Below, one piece after another: positions 1 through 9,242 of a stretch of 64,000 nt of DNA. Under the pieces are notes generated by a model, which ran no database searches, was not told where the DNA came from, and saw only the letters and a program-made list of their open reading frames with translations. Each line of letters opens with the position of its first letter. The first letter of the stretch is position 1. The DNA is from Natrialba aegyptia DSM 13077 (GTDB taxonomy: Archaea; Halobacteriota; Halobacteria; Halobacteriales; Natrialbaceae): NCBI RefSeq assembly GCF_000337535.1, contig NZ_AOIP01000014.1, positions 1 through 64,000 of the forward strand. Direction: 5' to 3'. The position numbers and the translations under genes were made by a program.

Positions 1-19
1 AGATGTGTATAAGAGACAG
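1..19 (+). other. Nextera transposase adapter (assembly artefact)
   Basis: The first 19 bases read AGATGTGTATAAGAGACAG, identical to the mosaic-end part of the Illumina Nextera adapter. Genomic sequence begins at base 20. This is untrimmed library sequence and not part of the organism; it shows that the contig ends here and that the gene next to it is cut by the assembly and not by nature. Confidence 0.97.
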
Positions 20-384
20 TCGAAGAGCAGCCCCTCGCCCAGATATTCGAGGGCTACGTGGGGGACCGACGTGCAGACTTCGGTTCGCTCCCAGTAGGTG
101 TAGACGACGAGCGTATCGCTCGATCGATCGAGGACCTGCACCTCACAATCCGCCCCGCAGTGGTCCTTGACGAGACAGTCCGCGAAGTAGTCGGCCGTCT
201 CGTAGGCCCGTTCGAGTTCGGCGAGCGCCGCGTCGGGTCCGGTCGCGAGGTCGACTCGCCAGAGGCTATCGGCGCTGACGTGACACGACAGCGAGCGGAC
301 CGACATCTCGGGGTAGTCCGCGAGCACGTCGGCGACCGGGTTGGTTCCCGGTTCGTACTCCAGTGCAAAGACGAACTCTCTCAT
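20..384 (-). CDS. Bat-type regulator, N-terminal part (truncated by contig end)
   Basis: Reading the minus strand from the ATG at 384 gives about 121 residues beginning MREFVFALEYEPGTNPVADV, open to the contig edge. The sequence has the character of the sensory N-terminal half of haloarchaeal Bat/HTH_10 transcription factors: hydrophobic strands, a CLVKDHCGADCEV stretch with clustered cysteines, and no DNA-binding domain yet reached. The C-terminal HTH_10 domain expected in this family would lie beyond the contig. It is divergent from the membrane protein gene starting at 444, with 59 bp between starts. The other frames here look like shadows: they are rich in Arg/Ser/Pro. The family call rests on resemblance only. 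Confidence 0.7.
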
Positions 385-443
385 TGTCGGCACTAGGGGT
401 TCACGCGACAAATGGTTTCCCGCTCGATGGCGTACCGAACGGT

Positions 444-1001
444 ATGGGACAGCCGGCAACAGCACGGATCAGAACGGAACTCCGCGAGTTCTGGGAGTTC
501 TACCGCGGCTATACGAAGACGGCGATCCACGCAGCCACTGCGGCCGGACTCACGATCTTCGGGATTCTCATCTTTATCGACCCCTGGTTTGCCGCGATTG
601 CGATCGCCTGTTACGTCGTTCCGCCGGTCGCATTGTATCTGCTGGAGGTGAACTCGGTTTGGGAGGCGGGTGACAGCGAGCGCGACCGTCAGGGTGTGAA
701 AGAATCACGGCGGAATCGGGTTCCCGAGACCGACACCGACGCCGGTTCAGCCGAACCGGAGACGGCGCTGATACACCCGCCGTCCGGAAGTGATGCGACT
801 GCTGGGCCGGCTTCCGGTGACGGTGATACAGATTCGGATTCGGATTCGGATTCGGACTCGGATTCGGACGACGGTGACACTGACACCGACACCGATTCCG
901 GGGGCGATGGCGACACGGACAGCGATACTGACGATGGCGATACCGACTCGGACTCCGATACCGACGACGGGGATACCGATTCGGATTCGGACAGCGACTG
1001 A
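444..1001 (+). CDS. Membrane protein with Asp/Ser/Thr repeat tail
   Basis: I chose the ATG at 444 (MGQPATARIRTELREFWEF, 185 aa); the open frame runs further upstream but that part overlaps the divergent gene. An amphipathic N-terminus precedes one or two membrane segments at about residues 25-65 (AAGLTIFGILIFIDPWF, then AIAIACYVVPPVALYLL). The C-terminal half is a low-complexity acidic tail of SD, TD and DGDTDSD units from residue 125 to the end. The tail is encoded by tandem GATTCG-type hexamers. No known function; the tail may be an extracellular or cytosolic acidic spacer. Confidence 0.75.
   Translation: MGQPATARIRTELREFWEFYRGYTKTAIHAATAAGLTIFGILIFIDPWFAAIAIACYVVPPVALYLLEVNSVWEAGDSERDRQGVKESRRNRVPETDTDAGSAEPETALIHPPSGSDATAGPASGDGDTDSDSDSDSDSDSDDGDTDTDTDSGGDGDTDSDTDDGDTDSDSDTDDGDTDSDSDSD
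831..1001 (+). repeat. Hexanucleotide-type repeat tract encoding an Asp/Ser/Thr tail
   Basis: Tandem six-base units of the form GATTCG, GACTCG and GACACC fill the 3' end of the membrane protein gene. The clearest run, about 831-866, repeats GATTCG almost perfectly; later units are diverged. All units are multiples of three, so slippage would change tail length without shifting frame. Confidence 0.75.
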
Positions 1002-1178
1002 TAACGCCATCGCCACGCCCGTGAGGCGAACATCCGGAGCGACCAGCGATGGAACGCGATTCGTTCAACACGAGCCGAACGACGGTGGAAACTCCACTGT
1101 CGAATATCCAACGCGAGAGGCCGCTCCGCTCGGAGTCGAGAACGAACCGCTTTTGCCGCGATTGCCCCAATCCACGAC

Positions 1179-1736
1179 ATGGACCGACTCCTCGCATCGC
1201 TCGACGACGCGCCGATCATCGACAAAGACGGCTACGAGTACCTCGTCCACCCGATCAGCAACGGCGTTCCGGTGCTCGATCCGGCGCTGTTGCGGGAGGT
1301 CGTCGTCGAGGTCATGCAAACTGCCGACCTGAACGTCGACAAGATCGTCGCCCCCGAAGCGATGGGCATCCACCTCGCAACCGCGGTGTCGCTACAAACC
1401 GACATTCCGCTCGTCGTGATTCGCAAACGAGAGTACGGCCTCGAGGGCGAGGTATCGCTCCACCAGGAGACGGGCTACTCGGAGTCGGAGATGTACATCA
1501 ACGACGTCGAACCCGACGACCGCGTCGTCATCATCGACGACATGCTCTCGACCGGCGGCACCCTGGCGGCAATCTGTACGGCGCTCGACGACATCGGAGC
1601 CGAAATTGCTGACATCGTCGTCGTCATGCGAAAGGTCGGCCCGTCCGCCCTCGACGAGACGCCGTTCGAGGCGACGAGCCTCATCGACATCACAGTCGAA
1701 GACGGGGACGTTACCGTTCACTCATCGCACTGCTGA
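1179..1736 (+). CDS. hpt: Hypoxanthine/guanine phosphoribosyltransferase
   Basis: A 185-aa type I phosphoribosyltransferase. The PRPP-binding signature [13 protein letters not shown] is at residues 117-128 and the fold is otherwise typical: the hood region is N-terminal and a VVIRKREYG strand lies at about 79-87. The family transfers phosphoribose from PRPP to hypoxanthine or guanine in purine salvage; haloarchaeal members annotated as HGPRTase-like have this length. A purine/xanthine-type permease gene follows in the same direction 181 bp later, which fits uptake plus salvage. The two genes probably have separate promoters, given the spacing. An APRT-like substrate cannot be excluded from sequence alone. 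Confidence 0.88.
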   Translation: MDRLLASLDDAPIIDKDGYEYLVHPISNGVPVLDPALLREVVVEVMQTADLNVDKIVAPEAMGIHLATAVSLQTDIPLVVIRKREYGLEGEVSLHQETGYSESEMYINDVEPDDRVVIIDDMLSTGGTLAAICTALDDIGAEIADIVVVMRKVGPSALDETPFEATSLIDITVEDGDVTVHSSHC

Positions 1737-1917
1737 ACTCGGTTTCGAGAGCGAAACCCTCTTTATTATTAGATATATGATGGGTTCGGCGAGTAGCTCT
1801 CCTGCTCCTTGTCGCGCTCAGATGTGCACGATTATGGATTAAAATACGGTTGATGGGGTTCGGTCTGAGCGCATATACGAGACCTTTTACCTCTCGGTTG
1901 CAAGGTGATTCCTATAG

Positions 1918-3312
1918 ATGTCGAACGAATCCGGGGATGGCATTCACCTCGAGTACGGACTCGACGAGAAACCGCCGTTGCCGAAGTCGATCCTGCTGGG
2001 ACTCCAGCACGTCGCGGTCATGATCGTGCCGGCGACGGCGGTGGCGTACATCGTCGCGGGCAGCGTCGGACTGAGCGGTGCCGATACGGCCTACATCGTC
2101 CAGATGGTGCTGTTGTTTTCCGGCCTGGCGACCATCGTCCAAGCCTACACGGTCGGCCCCGTCGGCGCGAAACTGCCGATCGTTATGGGAACGAGTTTTA
2201 CGTTCCTCGGCGCGATGACGACGATCGGCGCAGACTTCGGCATGGCCGCGGTGTTCGGTGCGATCCTCGTTACTGGCTTCACCGTCGAAGGACTCATCGG
2301 TTGGCAGTTCAACCGCATCAAACCCTTCTTCCCACCGCTCGTCACCGGTCTCGTCGTCGTCATCATCGGACTGTACCTGATCCCGACGGGAATGGACTAC
2401 GCCGCCGGCGGCACCGCCGCCCACGAAGCCGGCGAGTTCGGCGCGCTCCACCACATCGGACTGGCCGCGCTGGTTCTGGCCATCGCCGTCGGGCTCAACA
2501 TGTTGACGCGCGGAATCACCCGTCTGCTGAGCATTCTCGTCGCGATCACGGTCGGCTACGTCGCCGCGGTCGCGGTCGGCCTCGTCGACTTCTCGCCGAT
2601 CGGAGCGGCCGCATGGGTCGCCGTTCCGTCGCCGACCCGCTTCGGGTTCGAGTTCGAACCGATCGCGATTCTCGTCTTCGCCTTCCTCTTTCTCGTCTCC
2701 GCGATGGAGACCGTCGGCGACATGTCCGGCGTGACCGCTGCCGAAGGGCGAAACCCCGACACCCGCGAGTTCCGCGGGGCCCTCTTTACCGACGGTCTGC
2801 TGAGTTCGCTCGGCTCCGTCTTCGCCACCTTCCCCGTCACCTCGTTCTCCCAGAACGTCGGTATTATCACCTTCACGGGCGTGATGAGCCGCCACGTCGT
2901 CGGCATCAGCGGGGTCATCCTTGCGGTGCTCGGTCTCAGCCCGAAAATCGGTGCCGTCGTCACGACCATCCCGAGCGCCGTCTTCGGCGGCGCCACCCTG
3001 CTGATGGTCGGGATGGTCGCCGCCAGCGGCTTCCGATTGATCGTCCTGCACACTGAACTCGACCGGCGGAACATGGTTATCGTGGCCGTCTCGCTCGGCC
3101 TCGGCCTCGGTATCGCGACGACCCCGGAAGCGATCAGCGGGCTTCCGAACGCAGCTCAGACGTTCTTCGGCGAGCCGGTGATCCTGACCGCGCTGTCGGC
3201 GCTCGTCCTCAACACGTTCGTCCCCGGTGAACAGAGCCCGCTGTTCGACGCCGAAGCTGCAACTCCCGTAGACGACAACCCAAATCCTGCTCCCGGTCCC
3301 AGCGACGACTAG
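1918..3312 (+). CDS. NCS2 family xanthine/uracil permease
   Basis: A 464-aa polytopic membrane protein with about 12-14 hydrophobic segments. The NCS2 signature, with the TSFSQNVGIITFTG stretch near residues 310-323 followed by SRHV, is present, as is the earlier GTSFTFLGAM half-helix motif. Members import xanthine, uric acid, guanine/hypoxanthine or uracil by proton or sodium symport. It sits downstream of hpt, so a purine substrate is most likely. The ATG at 1918 has no good Shine-Dalgarno sequence; a T-rich stretch (CCTTTTACC) about 30 bp upstream suggests leaderless initiation. The C-terminus is a short acidic, proline-rich tail. Confidence 0.9.
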   Translation: MSNESGDGIHLEYGLDEKPPLPKSILLGLQHVAVMIVPATAVAYIVAGSVGLSGADTAYIVQMVLLFSGLATIVQAYTVGPVGAKLPIVMGTSFTFLGAMTTIGADFGMAAVFGAILVTGFTVEGLIGWQFNRIKPFFPPLVTGLVVVIIGLYLIPTGMDYAAGGTAAHEAGEFGALHHIGLAALVLAIAVGLNMLTRGITRLLSILVAITVGYVAAVAVGLVDFSPIGAAAWVAVPSPTRFGFEFEPIAILVFAFLFLVSAMETVGDMSGVTAAEGRNPDTREFRGALFTDGLLSSLGSVFATFPVTSFSQNVGIITFTGVMSRHVVGISGVILAVLGLSPKIGAVVTTIPSAVFGGATLLMVGMVAASGFRLIVLHTELDRRNMVIVAVSLGLGLGIATTPEAISGLPNAAQTFFGEPVILTALSALVLNTFVPGEQSPLFDAEAATPVDDNPNPAPGPSDD

Positions 3313-3429
3313 CGTCCCTTACGAAGACGGCCCCTTCTACATCCTCGCCGCGGATCGCCTCAAGAAGGAAGCTTCGATATTTTGCCGAGTACGGCCGCGA
3401 AGCGACCGACGCAGAGCAACAGTTTGGTT

Positions 3430-4581
3430 CTAGAAGCCCTTGCCGAGCATCTCGCGTGCGATGACGTTCTTCTGAATTTCTGAAGTGCCCTCGTAGATCT
3501 GGGTGATCTTCGCGTCGCGGTAGAACCGCTCGACCGGGAAGTCGTTGACGTAGCCGGCCCCACCGTGGATCTGGACGGCCTCGTCGGCGGTCTCGACGGC
3601 GATTCGGGAGGCGTACTCCTTGGCCATCGAAGCGAGTTTGGTGATGTCCTCGCCCTGGTCGACGTTCCAGGCCGCCTTGTAGGTCAGGTTGCGGGCCGCC
3701 TCGGTGTTCGTCGCCATCTCGGCGAGTTTGTGCTGGATGGCCTGGAACTCCGAGATCGACTGGCCGAACTGTTCGCGGTCCTGGGCGTACTCGAGCGCGG
3801 CGCGGGTGGCACCCTTGGCGATGCCGACGCCCTGTGCGGCGACGGCGGTGCGGGTCTCGTCGAAGAACTGCATCTGCTGCATGAACGCGGCGTCTTTGGT
3901 GCCGATGAGGTTCTCCTCCGGAACGCGCACGTCGTCGAAGACGAGTTCAGCCGTGTCCGAGGCGCGGATGCCCAGTTTGCCGGTGATCTTCTCGGCGGAG
4001 AAGCCGTCGCGATCGGATTCGACGACGATCTGGCTGAAGCCGTTGTACCGGCCCTGTGCGTCGGGATTGGTCTTACAGAGGACGACGAAGAAGTCGCCGA
4101 CGGTCCCGTTGGTGATCCACATCTTGTTGCCGTTGATCACCCACTCGTCGCCGTCCTTCTCGGCGCGGGTCGAGACGGAGGACACGTCGGAGCCGGTGTC
4201 GGGTTCGGAGATCGCAGCACCGGAGATTTTCTCGCCGAGCGCGACGGGCTCTAAGAAGCGCTTCTTCTGGTCGTCGGTCCCGAAGTTCATGATCGCCTCG
4301 CAACCGAAGGAGGTCGAGATGATCGACAGCGCGATTCCGGGGTCGTAGGAGAACAGTTCCTCGGTGATGATCGCGGTATCGAGGATGGAGTAGCCGGCAC
4401 CGCCGTAGTCGATCGGGATGTACGAGCCGGTCAGGCCCATTTCGGCGGCCTCGTCGATGACGTCGTGGGGGTATTTCTCCTGTTCGTCGTACTCCTCGGC
4501 GATGGGGACGATTTCGTTTTCGGCGAACCGCTGTACCTCTTCGCGGATCTGCTCCTGTTCTTCGGTGAGACCGAATTCCAT
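3430..4581 (-). CDS. Acyl-CoA dehydrogenase
   Basis: 383 aa from the ATG at 4581; a TTG two codons upstream is less likely. The order is the usual one: N-terminal helical domain, central beta domain with [15 protein letters not shown] and [13 protein letters not shown] (FAD and substrate contacts), and C-terminal helical domain ending in [17 protein letters not shown], where the glutamate of YEGTSEI is the expected catalytic base in many family members. It oxidises acyl-CoA to trans-2-enoyl-CoA, passing electrons to ETF. It is divergent from the hydratase/dehydrogenase fusion at 4697, which performs the next two steps, so the pair forms a beta-oxidation locus. Chain-length specificity is not visible. 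Confidence 0.95.
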   Translation of the reverse strand: MEFGLTEEQEQIREEVQRFAENEIVPIAEEYDEQEKYPHDVIDEAAEMGLTGSYIPIDYGGAGYSILDTAIITEELFSYDPGIALSIISTSFGCEAIMNFGTDDQKKRFLEPVALGEKISGAAISEPDTGSDVSSVSTRAEKDGDEWVINGNKMWITNGTVGDFFVVLCKTNPDAQGRYNGFSQIVVESDRDGFSAEKITGKLGIRASDTAELVFDDVRVPEENLIGTKDAAFMQQMQFFDETRTAVAAQGVGIAKGATRAALEYAQDREQFGQSISEFQAIQHKLAEMATNTEAARNLTYKAAWNVDQGEDITKLASMAKEYASRIAVETADEAVQIHGGAGYVNDFPVERFYRDAKITQIYEGTSEIQKNVIAREMLGKGF

Positions 4582-4603
4582 GGTCAATCGTTATTATCCG
4601 AGC

Positions 4604-4610
4604 GATAAAG
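4604..4610 (-). promoter_or_regulatory. TATA box of the acyl-CoA dehydrogenase gene
   Basis: On the minus strand this reads CTCTTTATCG, ending about 23-30 bp before the ATG at 4581, the spacing of a leaderless haloarchaeal transcript. The 115-bp intergenic region must also carry the promoter for the divergent gene at 4697, for which I see only a weak candidate. Confidence 0.55.
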
Positions 4611-4696
4611 AGCTTTGTAACCGGCTATAAACGCAAAGAAAGTTTCTAACCCGGAAGAGGGAAACGTTCAAACGGGTGCCCATTGCATGATTATTC

Positions 4697-6670
4697 ATGG
4701 AACTGGAAGACATCAACACCGTCGCAGTTCTCGGCGCGGGGAACATGGGACACGGCATCGCGGAGGTCGCCGCGATGGCGGGCTACGAGGTCGCACTTCG
4801 CGACATCAAAGACGAGTTCGTCCAGAACGGCTACGAGCAGATCGAGTGGTCGCTGAACAAGCTCGCGGAGAACGACCAGCTCAGCCAGGACGACGCCGAT
4901 GCCGCGCTCGAACGCGTCACGCCGCTGGTCGACGTCGAGGAGGCCGTCGGCAATGCGGATGTCATCATCGAGGCCGTCCCGGAGAAGATGGAGATCAAGA
5001 AGGACGTCTACGGCGAGGTCGAGGAACACGCACCCGACCGCGCCATCTTCGCGACGAACACCTCGAGTCTCTCCATCACCGAACTCGCGGACGTGACGGA
5101 TCGTCCCGAGCAGTTCTGCGGGATGCACTTTTTCAACCCGCCGGTTCGGATGCAACTCGTCGAAGTCATCTCCGGCGCGGAAAGTGCCGAGGACACCCTC
5201 GACGTGATCGAGGAACTCGCCGAAGACTTCGGCAAGACGCCGGTCCGCGTCCACAAGGACTCGCCCGGCTTCATCGTCAACCGCATCCTCGTCCCCCTGA
5301 TGAACGAGGCCAGCTGGCTCGTCAGCGAGGACGAGACGACCATCGCCGAGGTCGACTCGACGACGAAATACGACATGGGTCTGCCGATGGGCAGCTTCGA
5401 ACTCGGCGACCAGGTCGGCAACGACGTGAGCTACCACGTCCTCGAGTACATGCACGAGGTGCTCGGCGACGCCTACGAGCCGGCTCCGCTCCTCGAAACG
5501 AAAGTCGAAAACGAAGAACTCGGCAAGAAGACCGGCAAGGGCTTCTACGATTACGAGGACGGCGACGGCGTCGACATCCCGACCGACGAGCAGTCCGAGT
5601 TCGTCAAAGAACGGCTGCTCGCGACGATGGCCAACGAGGCGGCGAAGCTGATCGGTAACGACGTCGCCCCGCCGGAGTCCATCGACGAAGCCGTCCAGCT
5701 CGGTGCCGGCTTCCCCGACGGCCCGGTCAAACTCGTCGACGAGTTCGGTCTCGAACCGCTCCTGGAAACGCTCGAAGACGCCTACGACGAGACCGGCCAC
5801 GAGCGCTACGCGCCGGCCGACTACCTCGCGGAGCGCGCCGACGAAGGCGGCTTCTACGAGTCCGCTGACGACGGGGCCGGCGTCGACTTCGACGCCATCC
5901 GCGTCGAGTACCCCGGCGACATGGTCGGACACATCGTCCTCGACCGCCCGCACCGCATGAACACCATCAGCGACGACCTGCTGGCCGAACTCTCCGAGGC
6001 CATCGACCTGCTCGAGGACGACGAGGAAATCCGTGCGCTCCTCATTACCGGTGAGGGCGAGAAGGCCTTCTCCGCTGGTGCCGACGTGCAGAGCATGGCC
6101 GCCGGCGGTGCCGACCCCATCGGCGCGGTCGAACTCTCGAAGAAAGGCCAGTCGACGTTCGGCAAGCTCGAAGCCTGCGACATGCCGGTCGTGGCCGCTA
6201 TCGACGGCTACTGTCTCGGCGGCGGCATGGAACTGGCCACCTGCGCGGATCTGCGCGTCGCGAGCGACCGCTCCGAGTTCGGCCAGCCCGAACTCGATCT
6301 CGGCCTGCTCCCCGGTTGGGGCGGTACCCAGCGCCTGAAACACATCGTCGGCGAGGGCCGCGCGAAGGAGATCATCCTCACCGCAGAGCGCTACGAGGCC
6401 GCGACGATGGAAGAGTTCGGCTTCGTCAACGAACTCGTCGGCAACGACGAACTCGTCGACGAGGCACTCGACCTGGCGACCGATCTCGCCGGCGGGCCGC
6501 CGATCGCCCAGAAGTTCACCAAGCGCGCGATGCTCGCGGGCCGCGACGACACCGAGGCGGGGCTCGAGTACGAATCCTCCGCGTTCGGCCACCTGATGGC
6601 GACGGACGATCTGATGGAGGGCATTACGGCGTTCATGGGCGACGGTGAGCCGGAGTTCGAAGGGAAGTGA
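4697..6670 (+). CDS. 3-hydroxyacyl-CoA dehydrogenase/enoyl-CoA hydratase fusion
   Basis: A 657-aa bifunctional beta-oxidation enzyme. Residues 1-190 are an NAD-binding domain with VLGAGNMGHGIAEVAA (GxGxxG); about 190-385 are two 3HCDH C-terminal domains (NRILVPLMNEA, TGKGFYDYE); about 395-657 are a crotonase domain with AIDGYCLGGGMELATCADL and FGQPELDLGLLPGWGGTQRL, including the oxyanion-hole glycines and a catalytic-type glutamate. The order, dehydrogenase first and hydratase second, is reversed relative to bacterial FadB but is usual in archaea. It should hydrate enoyl-CoA and oxidise 3-hydroxyacyl-CoA. It is divergent from the acyl-CoA dehydrogenase; no thiolase lies nearby. Confidence 0.94.
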   Translation: MELEDINTVAVLGAGNMGHGIAEVAAMAGYEVALRDIKDEFVQNGYEQIEWSLNKLAENDQLSQDDADAALERVTPLVDVEEAVGNADVIIEAVPEKMEIKKDVYGEVEEHAPDRAIFATNTSSLSITELADVTDRPEQFCGMHFFNPPVRMQLVEVISGAESAEDTLDVIEELAEDFGKTPVRVHKDSPGFIVNRILVPLMNEASWLVSEDETTIAEVDSTTKYDMGLPMGSFELGDQVGNDVSYHVLEYMHEVLGDAYEPAPLLETKVENEELGKKTGKGFYDYEDGDGVDIPTDEQSEFVKERLLATMANEAAKLIGNDVAPPESIDEAVQLGAGFPDGPVKLVDEFGLEPLLETLEDAYDETGHERYAPADYLAERADEGGFYESADDGAGVDFDAIRVEYPGDMVGHIVLDRPHRMNTISDDLLAELSEAIDLLEDDEEIRALLITGEGEKAFSAGADVQSMAAGGADPIGAVELSKKGQSTFGKLEACDMPVVAAIDGYCLGGGMELATCADLRVASDRSEFGQPELDLGLLPGWGGTQRLKHIVGEGRAKEIILTAERYEAATMEEFGFVNELVGNDELVDEALDLATDLAGGPPIAQKFTKRAMLAGRDDTEAGLEYESSAFGHLMATDDLMEGITAFMGDGEPEFEGK

Positions 6671-7030
6671 GGAAGTGAGGAAGTGAGGCGACCGTCGAAA
6701 GACGAACACAGCGAGTCTTTCGGTAGCGAACCGGCGTTCGAAGGGCAGTAGAAGGCGACGGTGTCCGACTGAGAGCGACGAGAAACGCTCTCGCGTGTCT
6801 CTTGCGGTTCTTGAACGCTTTCGATTCCGGCGTGGTCGATCCGATCACAGCGTGTGGCGGGCGTCTCGAGTCGAACTGCGAGCTTCTGTTCGGCGCAGTC
6901 GTTCGTTCGAGCACTGCTGTCTGCTCGCATCACTCTTCCGTCGCCCGCGACACGTTGGACACCCGTTCTAGACGGATGGTCGCGCAGTCGCGCAGTCCCA
7001 CCGTTCGTTTGGCCTCGTTGACGACTCCGA
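6671..7030. other. Intergenic region with tandem repeat and terminator-like hairpin
   Basis: No supported gene in 360 bp. The 8-bp unit GGAAGTGA is repeated three times (6663-6686), starting over the stop codon of the preceding gene. A perfect 8-bp stem (CGAAAGAC at 6696-6703, GTCTTTCG at 6715-6722) with an 11-nt loop follows and could end transcription. At about 6730-6751 the sequence ACCGGCGTTCGAAGGGCAG resembles the 3' end of the fusion gene, as if the gene end were partly duplicated. Frames reading through here are Arg/Ser-rich shadows. Confidence 0.6.
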
Positions 7031-9004
7031 TCACGAACTCGATCGTCCGGCCACCGTGACGAACTCGAACCGCGCGCCGCCGGCCTCGCTCTCCGTCGCG
7101 GTAACGCGCCAGTCGTGGCCCGCCGCGACCTCGCGGACGACCCAGAGTCCGATACCGAGGCCGTCCGCGTCGGTCGACACCGAGGGATCGAAGAGTTCGG
7201 CAGCGGCGGCGAACTCGTCGGGAAGGCCAGCCCCGTCGTCCGCGACGAAGAAGCCGCACGGGTCGTCCGCTTCCAGTTCTCCGCCGGTGCCGTTCTCGAT
7301 CTCGTCCGCCGCGAGCGAACACGCGTCGAACTCGAGTGTGCCGACCCGGACGGTCAGTTCGTGCTCGGACTCGTCGCCGTTGCAGCCGTGTTCGATCGCG
7401 TTCCGAAACAGGTTCTCGAAGACGCGCAACAGTCGGGAGCGATCGGCCGTGAGCGTCATCGTATCCACGATCGAGAGCATCGCCCCGCCGGTCGAGACGT
7501 GGTTCCAGGCCTCCGTCGCGGCCGATTCGAGATCGACGCACGTCGTTTCGCTCGCCCACGCGCCGTCGCGAGCGATCGCCAACACGTCGTCGATAATTGC
7601 CTCCATGCGGTCGAGACTGCGCCGAGCCGTCGGAAGGTGCTCGAGCGACTCCGTCTCCGCGACGAGTTCGAGATAGCCCTGGGCGATGCCGAGGGGATTG
7701 CGCAGGTCGTGGCTGACGATGCGGGCGAACGCGTCGAGGCGTTCGTTCTGCTCGCGAAGGCGGCGCTCGTTTCGCTTGCGCTCGGTAACGTCTCGGACGA
7801 CGCCGACGCAGCCGCTGAACTCGTCGTCGTGGACGAGGACGGTGAGTTGGACTTCGCAGGGAATCCGGGCTCCGGACTTCGTTTCGAGCGGGGCCTCGAT
7901 CGTCGTCGAACGGTCGTTGCTTCGGAGCAGCGAGCCGATCGCCGTTTCGGCACGGTCGATGGTCGACTCGTCGAAGAGCAAGTCGGCGTGTTCGCCGAGC
8001 AGTCCCTCGCGCGTGTAGCCGGTCATCTCGACGATCGCGTCGTTGATCGTCATGATGTGGCCGGCCGCATCGAGGACGTAAATGCCGTCCCCTGCCGTCT
8101 CGACGAGGCGTTCGTACCGGTGCAGGGTCTGCTCTTGCTGTTCGAGCTGGCCGCGGATCGCGATCGTTTCGAGGACGTGCGAGGCCACTTTGGCGACCGA
8201 CCGAATCGTCTCCCGCTCGGCCGTCGACAGCGCCGTGGCCGCGTACACCACGAGCACGCCGTAGCGCTCCTCACACGTTGCAAGCGGCGAAACTGCCACC
8301 GCCTGCACGTCGCGTTCGCGGGCGCGATCGGCAAACGGAATCGACCGCGTGGCGTCGGTACTGGCGGTCTGTAAGGTCTGCGTGTACAGCGCGCGTTCGA
8401 GCAACGGATTCGCACCGTTGCCGACTCGAAACGTCCGGTGTGTCGGCCAACTGGTCGCCTCGGGGTCCGTGATCCAGGGCACGACAGACTGCTCACCGCG
8501 GTCGTACTCGCCAGCCCAGGCGAACACGAACGCATCGCTTGCCGTAAACGTCGTGCGAAGCACCTGCTCGACGGTTCGCGGCGACATCGCATCGGCCAAT
8601 TCACACCGGATCGTTTCGACGAGTTCAGGGCGGCGATCCGCGGTCGAACTCGGGGTGATACTGTCGAGAATCGGCTGTGCGAGATCCGTTGCGGGAGCCG
8701 TCGCCGGGTCGGATGCGGAGAGTTCGGTGAGAACCGGCGTCGTCTCGCCGCAATCTGCATCCCAGTAGCCGAATATCGAGAGATCCGGCGCGACGGATTC
8801 GAGGGTGCTGCGGACGGCCGGAACGTCCGAAATCGTTCCCGCATCGATGACGACGGCGTCGACCGGGTCCCGTTCGAGACGGTCGATAGCCACGGCAGGC
8901 TCCCGTGCAACGGCGACGCTAACGGGTGCATCCGTCAGTGCGAGCGTCAGCGTTGCTCGCGTCGACCGATCGCGACTTATACAGAGGATCTGTCGACGGC
9001 TCAT
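7031..9004 (-). CDS. GAF-PAS sensor histidine kinase
   Basis: 657 aa from the ATG at 9004 (MSRRQILCISRDRSTRATL); an upstream in-frame extension is Asp-rich and overlaps a divergent small gene. Order: receiver-like domain (1-110, without a clear phospho-acceptor context), GAF domain (about 140-300), PAS domain (about 310-430, GDGIYVLDAAGHIMTINDA), HisKA with FARIVSHDLRNPLGIAQGY (the His of SHDLRNP is the likely phosphorylation site), and HATPase_c with LFRNAIEHGC (N box), VADDGAGLP (G1) and GLGIGLWVVREV (G2). It has no transmembrane segment, so it is probably a cytosolic sensor. No partner response regulator is adjacent. Confidence 0.9.
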   Translation of the reverse strand: MSRRQILCISRDRSTRATLTLALTDAPVSVAVAREPAVAIDRLERDPVDAVVIDAGTISDVPAVRSTLESVAPDLSIFGYWDADCGETTPVLTELSASDPATAPATDLAQPILDSITPSSTADRRPELVETIRCELADAMSPRTVEQVLRTTFTASDAFVFAWAGEYDRGEQSVVPWITDPEATSWPTHRTFRVGNGANPLLERALYTQTLQTASTDATRSIPFADRARERDVQAVAVSPLATCEERYGVLVVYAATALSTAERETIRSVAKVASHVLETIAIRGQLEQQEQTLHRYERLVETAGDGIYVLDAAGHIMTINDAIVEMTGYTREGLLGEHADLLFDESTIDRAETAIGSLLRSNDRSTTIEAPLETKSGARIPCEVQLTVLVHDDEFSGCVGVVRDVTERKRNERRLREQNERLDAFARIVSHDLRNPLGIAQGYLELVAETESLEHLPTARRSLDRMEAIIDDVLAIARDGAWASETTCVDLESAATEAWNHVSTGGAMLSIVDTMTLTADRSRLLRVFENLFRNAIEHGCNGDESEHELTVRVGTLEFDACSLAADEIENGTGGELEADDPCGFFVADDGAGLPDEFAAAAELFDPSVSTDADGLGIGLWVVREVAAGHDWRVTATESEAGGARFEFVTVAGRSSS

Positions 9005-9019
9005 AGCGGAGGGTGTGTG

Positions 9020-9148
9020 ATGCGGTTCTGGCTCGGTGTTATCGTCGCCATCTCTATCGTCGGCGCTATGATCGTCGCCGGCGTCGGCAGCGTCACCAGC
9101 AGGTGTCCAGCGGGAACCATCACACGACTGCACTCGTGTGAGAACTAA
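9020..9148 (+). CDS. Small membrane/secreted peptide, 42 aa
   Basis: An ATG at 9020 opens a 42-residue frame, MRFWLGVIVAISIVGAMIVA, followed by GVGSVTSRCPAGTITRLHSC and the last residues EN. It has one clear hydrophobic segment (3-23) and a short tail with two cysteines. It starts only 15 bp from the start of the divergent kinase, so the two share a promoter region. The segment reads like a real small protein, with a positive N-terminus, a uniform hydrophobic core and a polar tail, but I recognise no family. It could be a chance frame. Confidence 0.5.
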   Translation: MRFWLGVIVAISIVGAMIVAGVGSVTSRCPAGTITRLHSCEN

Positions 9149-9242
9149 TTGTTCTTTCTACATATCTTCCGTCTCGGTTGTACGAACCGTACGCAGTGGG
9201 TGCCGAAGTGATGGGAGCGGGGAGCGGAGCTACCGACTACAG

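Noticed and set aside
54-396. Frames on both strands over the first 400 bp
   Set aside because: They are Arg/Ser/Thr-rich shadows of the Bat-type gene on the minus strand in a third frame.
4691-6709. 672-aa minus-strand frame opposite the beta-oxidation fusion
   Set aside because: It is a perfect antisense shadow of a well-conserved enzyme on the plus strand.
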